From Crocinitomicaceae bacterium (GTDB lineage: Bacteria > Bacteroidota > Bacteroidia > Flavobacteriales_D > Crocinitomicaceae), in assembly GCA_014762645.1 (NCBI GenBank), contig JABURP010000037.1, forward strand, positions 1 to 64,000: 64,000 nucleotides of DNA. Direction: 5' to 3'. The notes under the pieces are model-generated. The model saw nothing but the letters and a program-made list of their open reading frames with translations, made no database searches and was not told where the DNA came from. Position 1 is the first letter of the stretch, and each line of letters opens with the position of its first letter. Shown one piece after another: positions 35,258 to 43,162 of this stretch. The translations under genes and the position numbers were made by a program.

Positions 35258-36519
35258 GCCTTTTTTTTCTTCTCCACTTTATTGCTGCGAAATGCAGAAG
35301 GAACCAGGTCTGGTATGAGTTTTAATACCAATGGCATTATTAATGAGCCACCCGGAAGCATGAACAAAGTGAAAGCTGGTATTGTTTTGGCAAGGTCTTT
35401 AAACTGTCGCTTTAGTTTTACCTTTTCTTCTTCGTTTAGCTCCTTACTGGTTGATTTTGCAATGAGTTGAACCAACTCTTTACTTTGGCTGAGTTCAAGA
35501 GCTAACTTATCCCGGTTTCTCGCTAAAATTTTCTTCCACTTGGCCGTAGCACCGACCATCAGCTGTTCCATTTCACTTTTACCACTTAGAAATGGTAAAG
35601 TCTCAGAATTATTCAGTACAAAACTCTGGATAGCAATAAATGATTTATCCTGCTCCTCCTCATCTACTTTAAGCTTCTCACTCAGATTATCTAAAAATAT
35701 TTGCTCAATAGGAACAACCACCTTATCACTCCAAACCACCAGAGTTGCTACCTCAATAAAATAGCGTTTCAAGAGCCAGGACATTTCATAATCAAAGGCT
35801 ATTTCGTTGAGTGTCTTTTGCTCGTTCCAAAATAACTGAGCTTCGCGATAATCCAGATCATCTAACCTGGCAGAGGCCATAAAAATATCGAAGAGTGCCG
35901 CTTCTTCATTCGCAATTTCACCATCCGCATGTGCAGCAACGGCCATTAATTTCATCATGTCCAGCAACACCATTCTCCGCTTATCTGCAATTATTTCAGG
36001 ATGCGTTCCATGGTAGTATTCAAAGTAGAGAATCAGATCCTGGAAAACAACTGAGTTGTGAAGGTAATTGGTCCATAATTTATGGGATAAACTCAGTTTA
36101 ATATCCACCCTCTGAGACAAGATTGATTCCAGTTTCCCAAATACATCAAGGCCCTTAAAGTTGAGCCAACTTCTCCTGGCTATACCAATTTCAGTTGATT
36201 CATAAAAAGATATAAATCGACCTAAATATTTTTCAATGTCTTCAATATCAAATCTACGCGTATGGGCATAATCTGAAATCATTAAACCTTCCAGTAAAAG
36301 CACCTTAAACTTGTCTTCTGTCGACCAGTGTGCTGTTTCGTCTGGATTGAGAAAGATGAAATTAGTAGGAAACCCATACATAAGCCCTGTAGGCTGTAAT
36401 TGGCCATAAATAAACTCCTCCGGAGTGAGCGTCAGATCAAATTCCGATAAGAGTTTCTCTGGTTTTTTAACCAGTGAAAAATACTTTTTGATCCAACCGT
36501 TGCTGCTGGGGTTCATCAT
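35254..36519 (-). CDS. LETM1-related protein with TerB-like domain
   Basis: A 421-residue protein. The middle (about 180-280) resembles a TerB/DjlA-type helical domain (LLDMMKLMAVAAHADGEIAN). The C-terminal part (about 345-415) carries a LETM1-type core with FKDLAKTIPAFTLFMLPGGS and LIPDLVPSAFRSN, ending in a Lys-rich tail. Similar proteins are annotated in databases as LETM1-related biofilm-associated proteins; the eukaryotic LETM1 is a mitochondrial inner-membrane cation/proton factor. The hydrophobic PAFTLFMLPGGSLIMPLVLK segment could insert in the membrane. Met2 is an equally good start. The role in this organism is inferred only. Confidence 0.75.
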   Translation of the reverse strand: MMNPSSNGWIKKYFSLVKKPEKLLSEFDLTLTPEEFIYGQLQPTGLMYGFPTNFIFLNPDETAHWSTEDKFKVLLLEGLMISDYAHTRRFDIEDIEKYLGRFISFYESTEIGIARRSWLNFKGLDVFGKLESILSQRVDIKLSLSHKLWTNYLHNSVVFQDLILYFEYYHGTHPEIIADKRRMVLLDMMKLMAVAAHADGEIANEEAALFDIFMASARLDDLDYREAQLFWNEQKTLNEIAFDYEMSWLLKRYFIEVATLVVWSDKVVVPIEQIFLDNLSEKLKVDEEEQDKSFIAIQSFVLNNSETLPFLSGKSEMEQLMVGATAKWKKILARNRDKLALELSQSKELVQLIAKSTSKELNEEEKVKLKRQFKDLAKTIPAFTLFMLPGGSLIMPLVLKLIPDLVPSAFRSNKVEKKKKA

Positions 36520-36571
36520 AAAATAAAGATATGAAAATACTCTACTACTTCGTCAAGATGTTAATTGGTAT

Positions 36572-36579
36572 TAACTTTG
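36572..36579 (+). promoter_or_regulatory. Predicted -7 element for the 36597 gene
   Basis: TAACTTTG is an exact TAnnTTTG match, 17 bases before the ATG of the secreted protein gene. The -33 region is poor. Confidence 0.4.
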
Positions 36580-36596
36580 AAGCCTGAAAAGCAAAT

Positions 36597-37463
36597 ATGT
36601 TACGATTTCTAACCATATCACTCTTGTTTTGCCTAATTCTTACTCCTGTAAACGCTGGGATTCGAATTAAAAAATTGGCTGATCTCGAATCAGAACTAAG
36701 TGAAAGCTCAGGTTTGGAGTATTATATGAACAAGTATCTCATTACCCATAATGACAGTGGGAACAAGGCTATAATTTATGTGATAAATGAACATGGCAAA
36801 ATTTTAAAAGAGATAGAAATCAAAGACGCGGATAATGATGACTGGGAAGATCTTACCTGTTCAGCAGATGGAACATTGTATATCGGAGATATCGGGAATA
36901 ATGAAAACAAAAGAGAGAAATGCCAAATTTACGTGGTGAAAAGTGACTTTTTTAAAACGAAGGACGGAGATGTTAAGTCAGATAAAATCACATTTGAGTA
37001 TGAAGATCAGCAGGAGTTTCCTCCTGCAAAAGCAGAACTGCATTATGATGCAGAAGCAATATTCTGGATGAAAGATTCAATTTATATCTTAACAAAGTGC
37101 AGGTCTGAACCATTCTCAGGCAGATCATTTGTGTACGTGCTACCTGATAAGCCCGGAAAATATAAGGCAAGAAAAATAGGTGAGATTCCATTCTGTTCAC
37201 TTAGTTGGATGTTTTGTTCCGTTACTTCTGCCGATTATGATCCAAAAAGCAATACGCTGGTTGTCTTGTTGTATGGAAAAATTATTTTTATTTCTGATTT
37301 TCCCGGAAATCGCTTCTGGGAAGGCAAGTTCGAATCACATACTATCTGGAATATTAAACAACGAGAAGCTATTACATTCATTGATGCCAACAATTTATAC
37401 ATGTCAGATGAATACAGTAAAAAAGTGGGCGGGGGTAATCTATATAAAGTAACAAGAAGATGA
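36597..37463 (+). CDS. Secreted propeller-like protein of unknown function
   Basis: A 288-residue exported protein with a signal peptide (residues 1-20, ending NAG). Repeating motifs such as GLEYYMNKYLITHNDSG, WEDLTCSADGTLYIGDIGNN and YDAEAIFWMKDSIYILTKC look like blades of a beta-propeller, of the NHL/phytase-like kind. No catalytic residues can be assigned. Its stop overlaps the start of the HAD phosphatase as ATGA, so the two are co-translated. Confidence 0.7.
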   Translation: MLRFLTISLLFCLILTPVNAGIRIKKLADLESELSESSGLEYYMNKYLITHNDSGNKAIIYVINEHGKILKEIEIKDADNDDWEDLTCSADGTLYIGDIGNNENKREKCQIYVVKSDFFKTKDGDVKSDKITFEYEDQQEFPPAKAELHYDAEAIFWMKDSIYILTKCRSEPFSGRSFVYVLPDKPGKYKARKIGEIPFCSLSWMFCSVTSADYDPKSNTLVVLLYGKIIFISDFPGNRFWEGKFESHTIWNIKQREAITFIDANNLYMSDEYSKKVGGGNLYKVTRR

Positions 37464-38119
37464 AGGCAGTAATTTTTGATATGGATGGGGTTTTAATTGA
37501 CTCTGAACCTTTGTGGAAAATTGCGGAAGTAGAAGGCTTTGCAAAGGTTGGACTTGACTTAACCCATACTGACTGTGAGGAAACAGTTGGTCTTCGTATA
37601 GACGAAGTTGTAAAACTATGGCACAATAAAGTTAAATGGACGAATAGAACCTTAAAGGAGGTTGAAGAGGACATTGTCGATATTCTTATCCGGGAAATTA
37701 GAGAAAAGGGTCAGGCTCTGGATGGTGTTTATAACGCACTGGATCAAATACGTTCTTCGGGCATTAAGATTGGTTTAGCTACTTCATCTGCCAATAGAAT
37801 TCTTGAGGTCGTTTTGGATAAACTTAAAATCGCGGATTATTTTGAAGCAGTGCACTCAGCAGAAGATGAAGCTTATGGAAAACCTCACCCGGCAGTTTTC
37901 CTCTCTGCAGCACAGAAGTTGAAGATTGACCCTACCGACTGTCTGGTGGTAGAGGATTCTCTGAATGGTATTATTGCTGCCAAAGCATCCAGAATGAAGG
38001 TCATTGCCGTACCTGAAAAAACGCACGTGTTTGATGAAAGGTTAAGGGTTGCAGATCACATTATAGAAAGTCTTAATGAGTTTGATCTTCACCGTTTTAA
38101 AACACTTTGGGAAAATTAA
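37460..38119 (+). CDS. HAD phosphatase (HxpB / beta-phosphoglucomutase-like)
   Basis: A 219-residue HAD-superfamily enzyme with a cap domain between motifs I and II. Motif I is FDMDGVLIDSE (nucleophile Asp7, acid/base Asp9), motif II LATSSAN, motif III around the Lys of GKPHP, and motif IV VVEDSLNGIIAAKAS. The DSEPLW stretch and length fit the hexitol/sugar-phosphate phosphatases HxpB (YniC) and related 2-deoxyglucose-6-phosphatases. The exact sugar phosphate is not predictable. It overlaps the upstream gene by four bases. Confidence 0.87.
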   Translation: MKAVIFDMDGVLIDSEPLWKIAEVEGFAKVGLDLTHTDCEETVGLRIDEVVKLWHNKVKWTNRTLKEVEEDIVDILIREIREKGQALDGVYNALDQIRSSGIKIGLATSSANRILEVVLDKLKIADYFEAVHSAEDEAYGKPHPAVFLSAAQKLKIDPTDCLVVEDSLNGIIAAKASRMKVIAVPEKTHVFDERLRVADHIIESLNEFDLHRFKTLWEN

Positions 38120-38134
38120 TCAATTCTGAACCTA

Positions 38135-38148
38135 TTGATCTAAATCAA
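38135..38148. promoter_or_regulatory. FNR/CRP-type palindrome
   Basis: TTGAT-CTAA-ATCAA is a perfect match to the FNR box TTGATnnnnATCAA. Its centre lies about 92 bases before the predicted start point of the GH18 gene, on the same helical face as common activator positions, and just after the HAD phosphatase stop. Confidence 0.35.
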
Positions 38149-38196
38149 TTTAGTCAACTTAAACCACATGTAATTCAGTGATTAAGGCCGTAAAAC

Positions 38197-38227
38197 TTGA
38201 GTCTACAGGGTAAAATATATATCTTTG
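38197..38227 (+). promoter_or_regulatory. Promoter of the GH18 gene
   Basis: TTG (38197-38199), a 20-base spacer and TATCTTTG (38220-38227) are an ideal Bacteroidota -33/-7 pair; the predicted start point lies about 20 bases before the ATG. Confidence 0.7.
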
Positions 38228-38253
38228 TCCCGCTTATTTTGAACTGAAAATCA

Positions 38254-40518
38254 ATGAAAAAATTCGTCTTTCTATCTCTGAGCTGGTTGATTCCGGTTAT
38301 CGCGTTAGCTCAAAACCCTACGTCAATACATCAGGAGCAACAAGAGTATTATAATGCTCAAAATAAAACCGCCGAGTGGTACGAGCAAAATGTAAACACA
38401 GAGCAGTATTATTTTGCGGATGATCGTTCGCACTGTACACTTAACAAGGTAGTTTATGGCTGGCATCCTTACTGGGTTGGAAGTGCATACAATAATTATG
38501 ATTGGGATATGCTCAGTCACTTGTCGTATTTTTCTTACGAGGTAGACGAGAATACAGGAGATCCGCTATCAACACATAATTGGGCAACGGCAGATGCTGT
38601 TGATTCAGCCCTTGCCAATGGTGTGAAGGTAACGCTATGCGTCACCCTGTTTGGAGGAACAAAACTTTCTACATTTCTTACTAACTCAACAGCAAAACAA
38701 AACCTCATTAATAACCTCATTTCAATGGTGCAATCTAGAGGTGCGCACGGGGTGAATATTGATTTTGAAGGATTACCATCTTCACAAAAAACAAATTTTG
38801 CCAACTTCATGGTAGATCTGTCTAATCAAATGCACACAGCCATTCCCGGTTCAGAAGTAAGTACGGTTCTTTATGCCGTGGACTGGAGTAATGTTTTTGA
38901 TTTTAGTATTATGGAACCGGCAGTTGACCATTATATAGTGATGGGGTATGCGTATTATTATCAGGGAAGTGGGAATACAGGCCCCTGTGATCCGTTGTAT
39001 CATTTTGGGTCTACCTACAACTATACCTTATCCCGTACAACAACCTATTATTTAGATAAAGGTTGTCCAAAAGATAAGTTTGTTTTAGGATTACCTTATT
39101 ACGGGTATGAATGGCCAACGACCAGTCTCAGTATTCCTTCTCCCACTACAGGGTCTGGTGTGGCAAGAACATTTGCTTATGTAATGAATAATACTTCAGG
39201 GAACTACTCACCAGCTAATTACACCTGGGATGCAGATTCATACACAGATATATTTGCTTTTGACAACAGCGGATTCAAACAATGTTTCATTGATTTGGAA
39301 GATGCCTTCAAAGCCAGATTGGCATTTGTAAATCAATCCGGTATTGCAGGAATTGGTATTTGGGCCTTAGGATATGATAATGGATATAATGAATTGTGGT
39401 TGGCGATTGAAGATTATTTAAGTGATTGTCATGTGGATCCATGTTCGGGTAGCTTCCATGATTTTGGCGGTCCTACCAAAAACTATTACAATGATGAAAA
39501 TTATACCTGGACCCTCTCTCCGGATGGTGCTACAGCTATAGATGTCACATTTACTTCTTTTGATGTAGAAGTTGGATATGATACCCTCTTTATTTATGAT
39601 GGAAATTCAACAGCTGCACCTTTAATTGGTGCGTATACCGGGTCTAATTCGCCGGGGACTTTTACCAGTTCTACAGGTGACGTTACGTTTTATTGGAAAT
39701 CAGATGGAGCAACGGTTGGTCCTGGCTGGACAGCAGATTATATTTGCTCTACTACAACAATAAACCCACAGGCAGATTTTAATCTACCTTCAAATAATAC
39801 CATTTGTCAGGGAGAAACTTTACAGTTTACCAATACTTCTGTTGATGCCACAAACTATTATTGGGAGTTTGAGAATGGAACACCAGCTACCAGTACCGAT
39901 ACGGATCCGGTTGTAACGTATTTTGCTTCGGGAACCTATGATGTGACGCTTCATGCAATAAATGGTGTTGATACTAATACCACTACCCAGTCTATAACGG
40001 TGAATGTTGCAGCACAACCACTGGCTAACTTCACAAGCAATTCACCCGTGTATTTGCCGAATTCTGCTATCTATTTCTCTAATTCATCTGCTAACTCAAG
40101 TGCGTATTTATGGGATTTTGGTGATGGAAATACTTCTACAGATTCAAATCCATGGAACAACTACGGTTCAGCTGGAATCTACACGGTAACGTTAGTTAGT
40201 ATGAATTACATTTGTCCTAATGATACAACAGTTCAAACTGTTGAAGTGATTGATAACGTTGGGTTTGGTGAGTTGGATGAAGCGGTTTATACCATTTATC
40301 CGAACCCATTCACAGATGAGGTGTCAATTTCCGGTCCGGGATTCGGTGATTTTGAAATCCGTTTATTAGATGCCTCAGGGAGGGTAATTTTAGACACAAG
40401 AGATTTCAATATTTCTGAAATGAAATTTGAAAATCTTCGATTCTTAGCGGATGGTGTTTACTTCATAGAAATAAAAGAAGGAATACACACCGAAAAACAC
40501 CGGGTTATCAAGAATTAA
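38254..40518 (+). CDS. Secreted GH18 glycosidase with CUB and PKD domains and T9SS signal
   Basis: A 754-residue surface or secreted protein. After the signal peptide (ending ALAQ, residue 20) a GH18 barrel spans about 65-390; its active strand reads HGVNIDFEGL with catalytic Glu172 and Asp170, while earlier acidic positions of the classical DGxDxDxE are His and Asn, as partly seen in YaaH-type GH18. A CUB-like domain (about 393-505) and two PKD domains (about 508-670) follow. Last comes a type A sorting domain (IYPNPFTDEVSISG to HRVIKN). It probably acts on chitin, peptidoglycan or a similar N-acetylglucosamine polymer; the substrate is unproven. A good promoter and an FNR-like box lie upstream. 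Confidence 0.9.
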   Translation: MKKFVFLSLSWLIPVIALAQNPTSIHQEQQEYYNAQNKTAEWYEQNVNTEQYYFADDRSHCTLNKVVYGWHPYWVGSAYNNYDWDMLSHLSYFSYEVDENTGDPLSTHNWATADAVDSALANGVKVTLCVTLFGGTKLSTFLTNSTAKQNLINNLISMVQSRGAHGVNIDFEGLPSSQKTNFANFMVDLSNQMHTAIPGSEVSTVLYAVDWSNVFDFSIMEPAVDHYIVMGYAYYYQGSGNTGPCDPLYHFGSTYNYTLSRTTTYYLDKGCPKDKFVLGLPYYGYEWPTTSLSIPSPTTGSGVARTFAYVMNNTSGNYSPANYTWDADSYTDIFAFDNSGFKQCFIDLEDAFKARLAFVNQSGIAGIGIWALGYDNGYNELWLAIEDYLSDCHVDPCSGSFHDFGGPTKNYYNDENYTWTLSPDGATAIDVTFTSFDVEVGYDTLFIYDGNSTAAPLIGAYTGSNSPGTFTSSTGDVTFYWKSDGATVGPGWTADYICSTTTINPQADFNLPSNNTICQGETLQFTNTSVDATNYYWEFENGTPATSTDTDPVVTYFASGTYDVTLHAINGVDTNTTTQSITVNVAAQPLANFTSNSPVYLPNSAIYFSNSSANSSAYLWDFGDGNTSTDSNPWNNYGSAGIYTVTLVSMNYICPNDTTVQTVEVIDNVGFGELDEAVYTIYPNPFTDEVSISGPGFGDFEIRLLDASGRVILDTRDFNISEMKFENLRFLADGVYFIEIKEGIHTEKHRVIKN

Positions 40519-40548
40519 AATAGAATTCTGTAGTGATTAAAGAAGTGC

Positions 40549-41388
40549 TTAAACCATTTTCAAAAAGCTGACTTCTTTTTCCGTAAGATGACGATACGTG
40601 CCTCTGGGCAAATCCTTTTTTGTCAAACTCGCGAATTTTACGCGATCGAGTTTAGTGACATTAAAACCTAACGCCTCGAACATCCGTCTTACAACGCGGT
40701 TTTTACCTGAATGTAATTCAACGCCTACTTCACGACCATTAGAATCTGAGAGTAGTTCAACTTTGTCCGCTTTTACGTATACGCCATCATCTAATTCAAC
40801 ACCTTCTAAAAGTGATTGCAACAGTTCATTTTTGATGGGTTTGTCTAAAGAGACATGATATAATTTTGCTACCTGATATCTCGGGTGAGTAAGGCGTTTA
40901 GCAAGGTCTCCATCATTGGTAAACAGGAGTAAACCAGTCGTGTTTCGGTCTAATCTTCCAACCGGATAAATCCGTTCTTTACAAGCCTTGGCTACTAATT
41001 CGTAAGCAGTTTTGCGGCCTTGAGGATCATCCATTGTTGTGATGAAATTTTTTGGCTTGTTTAACAAAACATAGCGTTTTGTTTCTCGATTGATGGTTGC
41101 TCCATCATATTTTACTTCATCATCAGGCTTTACTTTAAATCCCATTTGAGTGATGATTTTACCATTTACTTCAACAACTCCTGAAGAAATTAAAACATCA
41201 GCTTCACGTCTGGAACATATACCTGCATTGGCAATGAACTTATTTAACCTTACCTCTTCACTGAAAGACGGTAGTGGATCTCCTTTTTTCTTCTTAAAGT
41301 CAGGTTGATCCTTCTTGAATGGTTTTCCCTTTTTCTTGGCCAGTCTTTTTACTGGTTTCTTCCCTCCTTGATTCGATTTTTCTGCCAT
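40549..41388 (-). CDS. rluB: 23S rRNA pseudouridine synthase (RluB/RsuA type)
   Basis: A 279-residue enzyme of the RsuA/RluB/RluE/RluF family, which converts uridine to pseudouridine in rRNA. A long basic N-terminus (about 1-45) precedes an S4 RNA-binding domain (about 48-105, RLNKFIANAGICSRREADVL). The catalytic domain has the family motif GRLDRNTTGLLLFTNDGDL with the catalytic Asp, followed by KLYHVSL and GKNRVVRRMFEALG. Sequence favours RluB, but RsuA or RluF specificity is not excluded. A TAACTTTG -7 element lies 19 bases upstream. Confidence 0.9.
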   Translation of the reverse strand: MAEKSNQGGKKPVKRLAKKKGKPFKKDQPDFKKKKGDPLPSFSEEVRLNKFIANAGICSRREADVLISSGVVEVNGKIITQMGFKVKPDDEVKYDGATINRETKRYVLLNKPKNFITTMDDPQGRKTAYELVAKACKERIYPVGRLDRNTTGLLLFTNDGDLAKRLTHPRYQVAKLYHVSLDKPIKNELLQSLLEGVELDDGVYVKADKVELLSDSNGREVGVELHSGKNRVVRRMFEALGFNVTKLDRVKFASLTKKDLPRGTYRHLTEKEVSFLKMV

Positions 41389-41407
41389 CTTCTTTAATTA
41401 TCCGGTG

Positions 41408-41415
41408 CAAAGTTA
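41408..41415 (-). promoter_or_regulatory. Predicted -7 element for rluB
   Basis: The minus strand reads TAACTTTG, an exact TAnnTTTG match, 19 bases before the rluB ATG. Confidence 0.4.
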
Positions 41416-41456
41416 CGGTTATTATATTGCTAAAGCGATTGAAAACACAATGATTT

Positions 41457-42173
41457 TTAGCGGTTAAGTGCTCGAAGCACAGCTTCTACATCTTCCGGGG
41501 TATCAATATTTGGTGTTTCTATAGTGGTATGAGCTGTGCGAATCTTATAACCGTGGTATAACCATCTCAATTGCTCCAGCGATTCTTTTTTCTCAAGTTC
41601 AGTAGCTTCAAGTTTGATTAATTCTTTCAATGTATTCATACGCCAGGCGTAAATCCCAATGTGCTTTAGTTTAGCTTCTTTCTCTCGCGTGTAAGGGATA
41701 TTGCTACGACTGAAATAAAGTGCATTACCGTTCTTATCTAACACAACTTTAATGCGGTTCGGGTTATCAATTTCTGATGAATCTTCAATAGGTTTTACTA
41801 AGGTTCCAATTTCTACGGTTGGATCTTCAAATAATTGAATAACCAGCTCCAGTTGTTCGGGTTTAACCAAAGGCTCATCTCCCTGGATATTAATAACTAC
41901 ATCACTATCCGGGTAATTTGAAATTACTTCACCACATCTTTCCGTGCCATTTTGGTGGTGTTCTGATGTCATAAGAACGTTCCCATTAAATTCAAGAACA
42001 TGATCATAAATACGTTGATCATCCGTTGCAATTACAACTTCATTAATTAAGGTCGATTTGCAAGCTTGTTCATACACGCGTTGAATCATAGATTTTCCTA
42101 AAATATCCAGTAAAGGTTTACCGGGATATCTACTAGAAGCATAACGCGCAGGAATTATTCCGAGTACTTTCAT
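41457..42173 (-). CDS. kdsB: 3-deoxy-manno-octulosonate cytidylyltransferase
   Basis: KdsB activates Kdo with CTP to CMP-Kdo for LPS inner-core synthesis. The 238 residues have the nucleotide-binding start IIPARYASSRYPGKPLLDI, then EVVIATDDQRI, TSEHHQNGTERCGEV and VVINIQGDEPLVKP with metal-binding Asp, and YFSRSNIPY. Length is typical. It follows the PorP/SprF gene by 29 bases and is probably co-transcribed with the giant adhesin gene, which is a chance or envelope-themed association. The assignment is secure. Confidence 0.95.
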   Translation of the reverse strand: MKVLGIIPARYASSRYPGKPLLDILGKSMIQRVYEQACKSTLINEVVIATDDQRIYDHVLEFNGNVLMTSEHHQNGTERCGEVISNYPDSDVVINIQGDEPLVKPEQLELVIQLFEDPTVEIGTLVKPIEDSSEIDNPNRIKVVLDKNGNALYFSRSNIPYTREKEAKLKHIGIYAWRMNTLKELIKLEATELEKKESLEQLRWLYHGYKIRTAHTTIETPNIDTPEDVEAVLRALNR

Positions 42174-42202
42174 ATAACGTAACCACTAAAATAGCTATTC
42201 CG

Positions 42203-43162
42203 TTACTTCCAACGACTTTTTCTGATTTTTTTGCGCCATCCATTGCGCTTGATATACTTTCGTTTTTCAAAAGAATTGCGGTAGAGTGACATCCCGTAAC
42301 CCAGAGAAAGTTCATGAGTCATTCCGCCAAATCTATTCACTTTGCCCAGGCCAAGGTCATACGAATACACCAATTTAAAATCCTTAAGAAAAATGATACC
42401 AGCAGAGAGAATAATGGTATTGTCAATTCGATAACCGGCCGAAGCCCAAATCAGATTATTAATTAGGAAATTCATATCTAAAGAAATAGACATTGGGGCA
42501 CCTTTTGTCCACTTGATCATAGAGGTAGGGTAAAACTGGAAGTACGGATCCTGAATAAACCGATACCCACCTGTTAAGAAAAAATGCTGGTAGGTCATTT
42601 CACCAAACATTTTAGTTTCGGCTCCTACATTGCCATTGTTAAATAAATAAGGAGCTCCAGCACCTACGTGCCAATGTTTGCTTCTAACAAAAATACCGGC
42701 ACCAAAGTTTACATCTGATTTTTTAATGGTACCGCTAAGTGTAGGATCAACGCCATCATAAAAGGTTAGTTTGTCATATTCTGCTGTTTGCTGATTATAA
42801 CTCGCTTTTAAACCAAATGCCATTTGCGTGTTTCTTCCCAATTGAATAGCATAACTGTAGCTACCCCCTAACTCCAGGTGCTTAAACACTGTGATTTTAT
42901 CATATAACACCTGCAAATTAAATGTGTGTCCCCTAAATCCGTAAAATGCATTACCTATGAAACTTGAAGGCGCACCTTCAATTGCCATCCATTGATCCCT
43001 ATATAAAATGGATCCACCAAGATTTTTAGATTCTTCTATATAAGCAGGATTAAAAATCTGGTGGTTGTGCATATACTGGCTATAATTCACCCTGTTTTGG
43101 GCACTAAGCCTTAGGCTGGTAAGTACAACGACCAATAATAATATGTTCCTCTTCATCATCAT
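42203..43162 (-). CDS. PorP/SprF-family type IX secretion membrane protein
   Basis: A 319-residue outer-membrane barrel of the PorP/SprF family. A signal peptide ending LSAQ is followed by the family's hallmark start NYSQYMHNHQIFNPAYIEES and LYRDQWMAIEGAPSS, then beta strands to the C-terminus (HELSLGYGMSLY). SprF is required for secretion or attachment of the T9SS type B adhesin SprB in Flavobacterium johnsoniae, and many CHU_C proteins are followed by such a gene. Here the ATG overlaps the stop of the giant CHU_C protein as ATGA, so it is very probably its dedicated partner. Three successive ATG codons make the exact start ambiguous by two residues. Confidence 0.92.
   Translation of the reverse strand: MMMKRNILLLVVVLTSLRLSAQNRVNYSQYMHNHQIFNPAYIEESKNLGGSILYRDQWMAIEGAPSSFIGNAFYGFRGHTFNLQVLYDKITVFKHLELGGSYSYAIQLGRNTQMAFGLKASYNQQTAEYDKLTFYDGVDPTLSGTIKKSDVNFGAGIFVRSKHWHVGAGAPYLFNNGNVGAETKMFGEMTYQHFFLTGGYRFIQDPYFQFYPTSMIKWTKGAPMSISLDMNFLINNLIWASAGYRIDNTIILSAGIIFLKDFKLVYSYDLGLGKVNRFGGMTHELSLGYGMSLYRNSFEKRKYIKRNGWRKKIRKSRWK

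Noticed and set aside
41457-43162. An LPS or T9SS operon of kdsB and the PorP/SprF gene with functional meaning
   Set aside because: Close spacing suggests co-transcription, but nothing in the sequence links Kdo activation to this adhesin; kept as context only.
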